In this document: in pieces, positions 47,901-50,900 of the stretch
Position numbering within the stretch: position 1 is the stretch's first letter
How the letters are laid out: the number at the start of each line of letters is the position of its first letter
Source: Ariolimax columbianus
Taxonomy: Eukaryota; Mollusca; Gastropoda; Stylommatophora; Arionidae
Length of the DNA: 64,000 nt
Reading direction: 5' to 3'
Assembly: GCA_036924085.1 (NCBI GenBank)
Contig: JAVGWX010000013.1
Location: 41,633,893-41,697,892 of the forward strand
Translations under genes and position numbers: made by a program
Notes under the pieces: model-generated
What the model saw: the letters and a program-made list of their open reading frames with translations, nothing else
Told to the model about the DNA's origin: nothing
Databases searched by the model: none

Positions 47901-50900
47901 GAAACTATCAACACACGAAATAACAATATGAAACCTATGGTGGAAAGCCTAAGCAAAGCAATACTGCAAGCAGCCACCGAAAACATCTAAAGAGGGGCAA
48001 AGAAAAACTACAAGCCATATTGGAATCATGAACTGCAGAAAGCAGAGGATGAAGTCTCAAATCGCAGAGATATGGAAACAAATATCGCCCTCAAGGCCAT
48101 CACTGCGAAGTACAAAAGAACACTGAACCAAATAACAAGAGACAATTGGAAAAACAAAACAGAAAGCCTCAATATAGATAAAGAAGGGAACAAACTATGG
48201 AATTTAGTCAGAACCATGAACTGACCAAATGGGAAACCGAACATACTGGTTACACCATAAACGATGCCTATTACCAGTTGAACAGAAGAGAGCAGGTCGT
48301 TGTCTTCAGACTTCGCACTGGCCACAATAGACTGAGGTACCACCTATTCAACAAATTAAAGATAGGTGGTACCGACGAATGCCCGTGCGGTACCGGTAAA
48401 ATGACCGCTGAACATCTGCTGCAGAACTGCCCGACATACGAGGATCAGAGAGAGCAGATGTGGCCATCACTAGTGGAACTGCAAGACAAGCTCTATGGCA
48501 GTGTCGGCAGCCTCAGGATGACCGCCGCTTTTTTCGAAAAAATAATGGTTACTGTCTGACTGCGTACGAAGAAGAAGAAGAAGAAGTCAGAGCCATGAAC
48601 GAAGAAACACCATAAAATAAACAAATTACCACCAAGCAGGGCGACAACATGCTTACCGGTAAAAAAGCAGCAAACGCCTTTATAGAACATTATGCCAGAG
48701 CAAACCACATCGATGTCCCTACAAACAGGCATACAGATATAAGTGAAGAACAAAAGAGCTACGACAACATCAAGATGGCACCAGAGGAGCACATGATGGC
48801 AAAACTAACAATGAACGAAATGTATAAAGAAAAAGAAATCGCCCGGAAAAGATGGGATAACAAATGAAATGCTGATGGGCTTGGGCCAAACAGTAAAGAG
48901 GAAGTTACTATCAGTCCTGAACCAAAGCTGGAAAAGGGGAATTGTACCGCAGGCATGGAAAGATGCTGTACTTATACCAGTACCAAAGAAAGAAAAAGAT
49001 AGAACAGATCCAAATGGATACAGCCCTATCAGTCTACTGAGCTGTGTAGGAAAACTGATGGAGCGTATGATAAACACCAGACTGATATGGCATCTTGAAG
49101 CAAAACACATACTAATTCCACAGCAAGCAGGTTTTAGACAGCACAGATCCACTGAGGATCAGATCACTCTCATAGCCCAGGAAATAGAGGATGCTTACCA
49201 GGAGAAAAAACACACAGTAGCGGTTTGTGTGGATTTAGAGAAGGCATTTGACAAGGTGGGGAAAGAGGGACTTAAAGTCAAGCTACGAAGAAGTGAAGTT
49301 TGTAGGAAAATGTACAGATGGATCAGACACTACCTCGAAAACAGAACAGCCAAAGTTCAAGTACAAGGGCAGATGAGCAAAAAGGTGACACTGGAGCAAG
49401 GAGTACCACAAGGGGGAGTACTGTCACCCACACTTTTCCTGGTGTATATAAACGACATCACAGAGAATATACCAAGAAGAGTCCACAGCTCCATGTTTGC
49501 AGACGATCTGGCTATGTAGACCTCTGAAAAAAATCTCACGGTAGCAAACAATCGGATACAGCAGGCCCTAACATCGCTGGAGGAGGGGCGAACTCATGGC
49601 TGGTCAAAATAAATGAGGAAAAAACAACATGTACGATATTCTTGCTTTCAAATAAACTCCAGAACACCAAAATAAGTCTTAACGGCAAATATCTGCGGCC
49701 AAACGACAACCTAAACTACCTGGGAGTCACATTTGATCAGCGCATGACATGGAAAAGTCAGATCGAGAGAAACCAAATGAGAGCCAGACAAAGAATGGCA
49801 ATCATGAGGAAACTTGCTGGCACAAGCTGGGGAGCAGACGAAAGTATACTAAAGAAACTGTACACTGCAAGAGTGAGACCAGTTCTAGAGTTTGGCATTG
49901 CGGCATGGACAACAGCAGCAAAGGCGAACTTTGATAAAATTAGCAAACTTTAAAACCAAGCCATGAGAGTTATAACAGGAGGCATGAAGTCAACGCCAAT
50001 TGTAGAACTTGAAAAGATTACAAATCTGCAATCCATGACCGACAGAAGAGACTGCAGAGCCCAGCAGCAAGCAGAGAAAAAGAAAGAAGAGACATAACCC
50101 TGAGGTACATAATGGAAAACTACCCAAGCATGGACTGGATCCATGCATACACCAACGGTTCTGTAACAAACACAACACAGAATTGAGGGGCAGGGGTATT
50201 CCTGAGCCTACCAAACGGTAGAAAAATAACACTGTCAGTGGCAACTGGAAAATTCTCAAGCAATTTCAGAGCGGAGGCAGAGGCACTGAGGGCTGCAGTA
50301 GAAGCAATGCTGACAGGCGAAAGCAATGAAAGCCAGATGGTCCTGTTCACAGATGCCCTGGCCGTAGTCACAGCACTAAAAAGCCAGAAAAATACTGAAC
50401 TTAATGATTTAAGAGCAGTACTCAGTCAACTATGCCAGCAGACCGCACCAAAAAGAGTAATGGTACAGTGGGTTCCATCCCACTGTAACATCCAAGGCAA
50501 CGAGGAGGCAGACAGACTGGCAAAAGAAGGTGCAAGACTACCACTACCAGATTCTAGTGTGATCTACGAAGAGTCCAAAAGGCTCATTAGGGCCAGATAC
50601 ATGGCCAAATGGGAAACAGAACACACTGGCTACACAAAAAAATGATGCCTATTACCAGTCGAACAGAAGAGAGCAGGTTGTGGTCTTCAGACTCCGTACA
50701 GGCCACAACAGATGTACCACCTATTCAATAAACTGAAGATAGGTGGCACTGGCGAATGCACTTGTGGTACCGGGAAAATGACTGCTGAACATCTGCTGCA
50801 AAACTGCCTAACATACGAGGACCAGAGAAAGCACATGTGGCCATCACCAGTGGCAACACTAGACAAGCTCTATGGCAGTGTCGACAGCCTCAGGATGACC

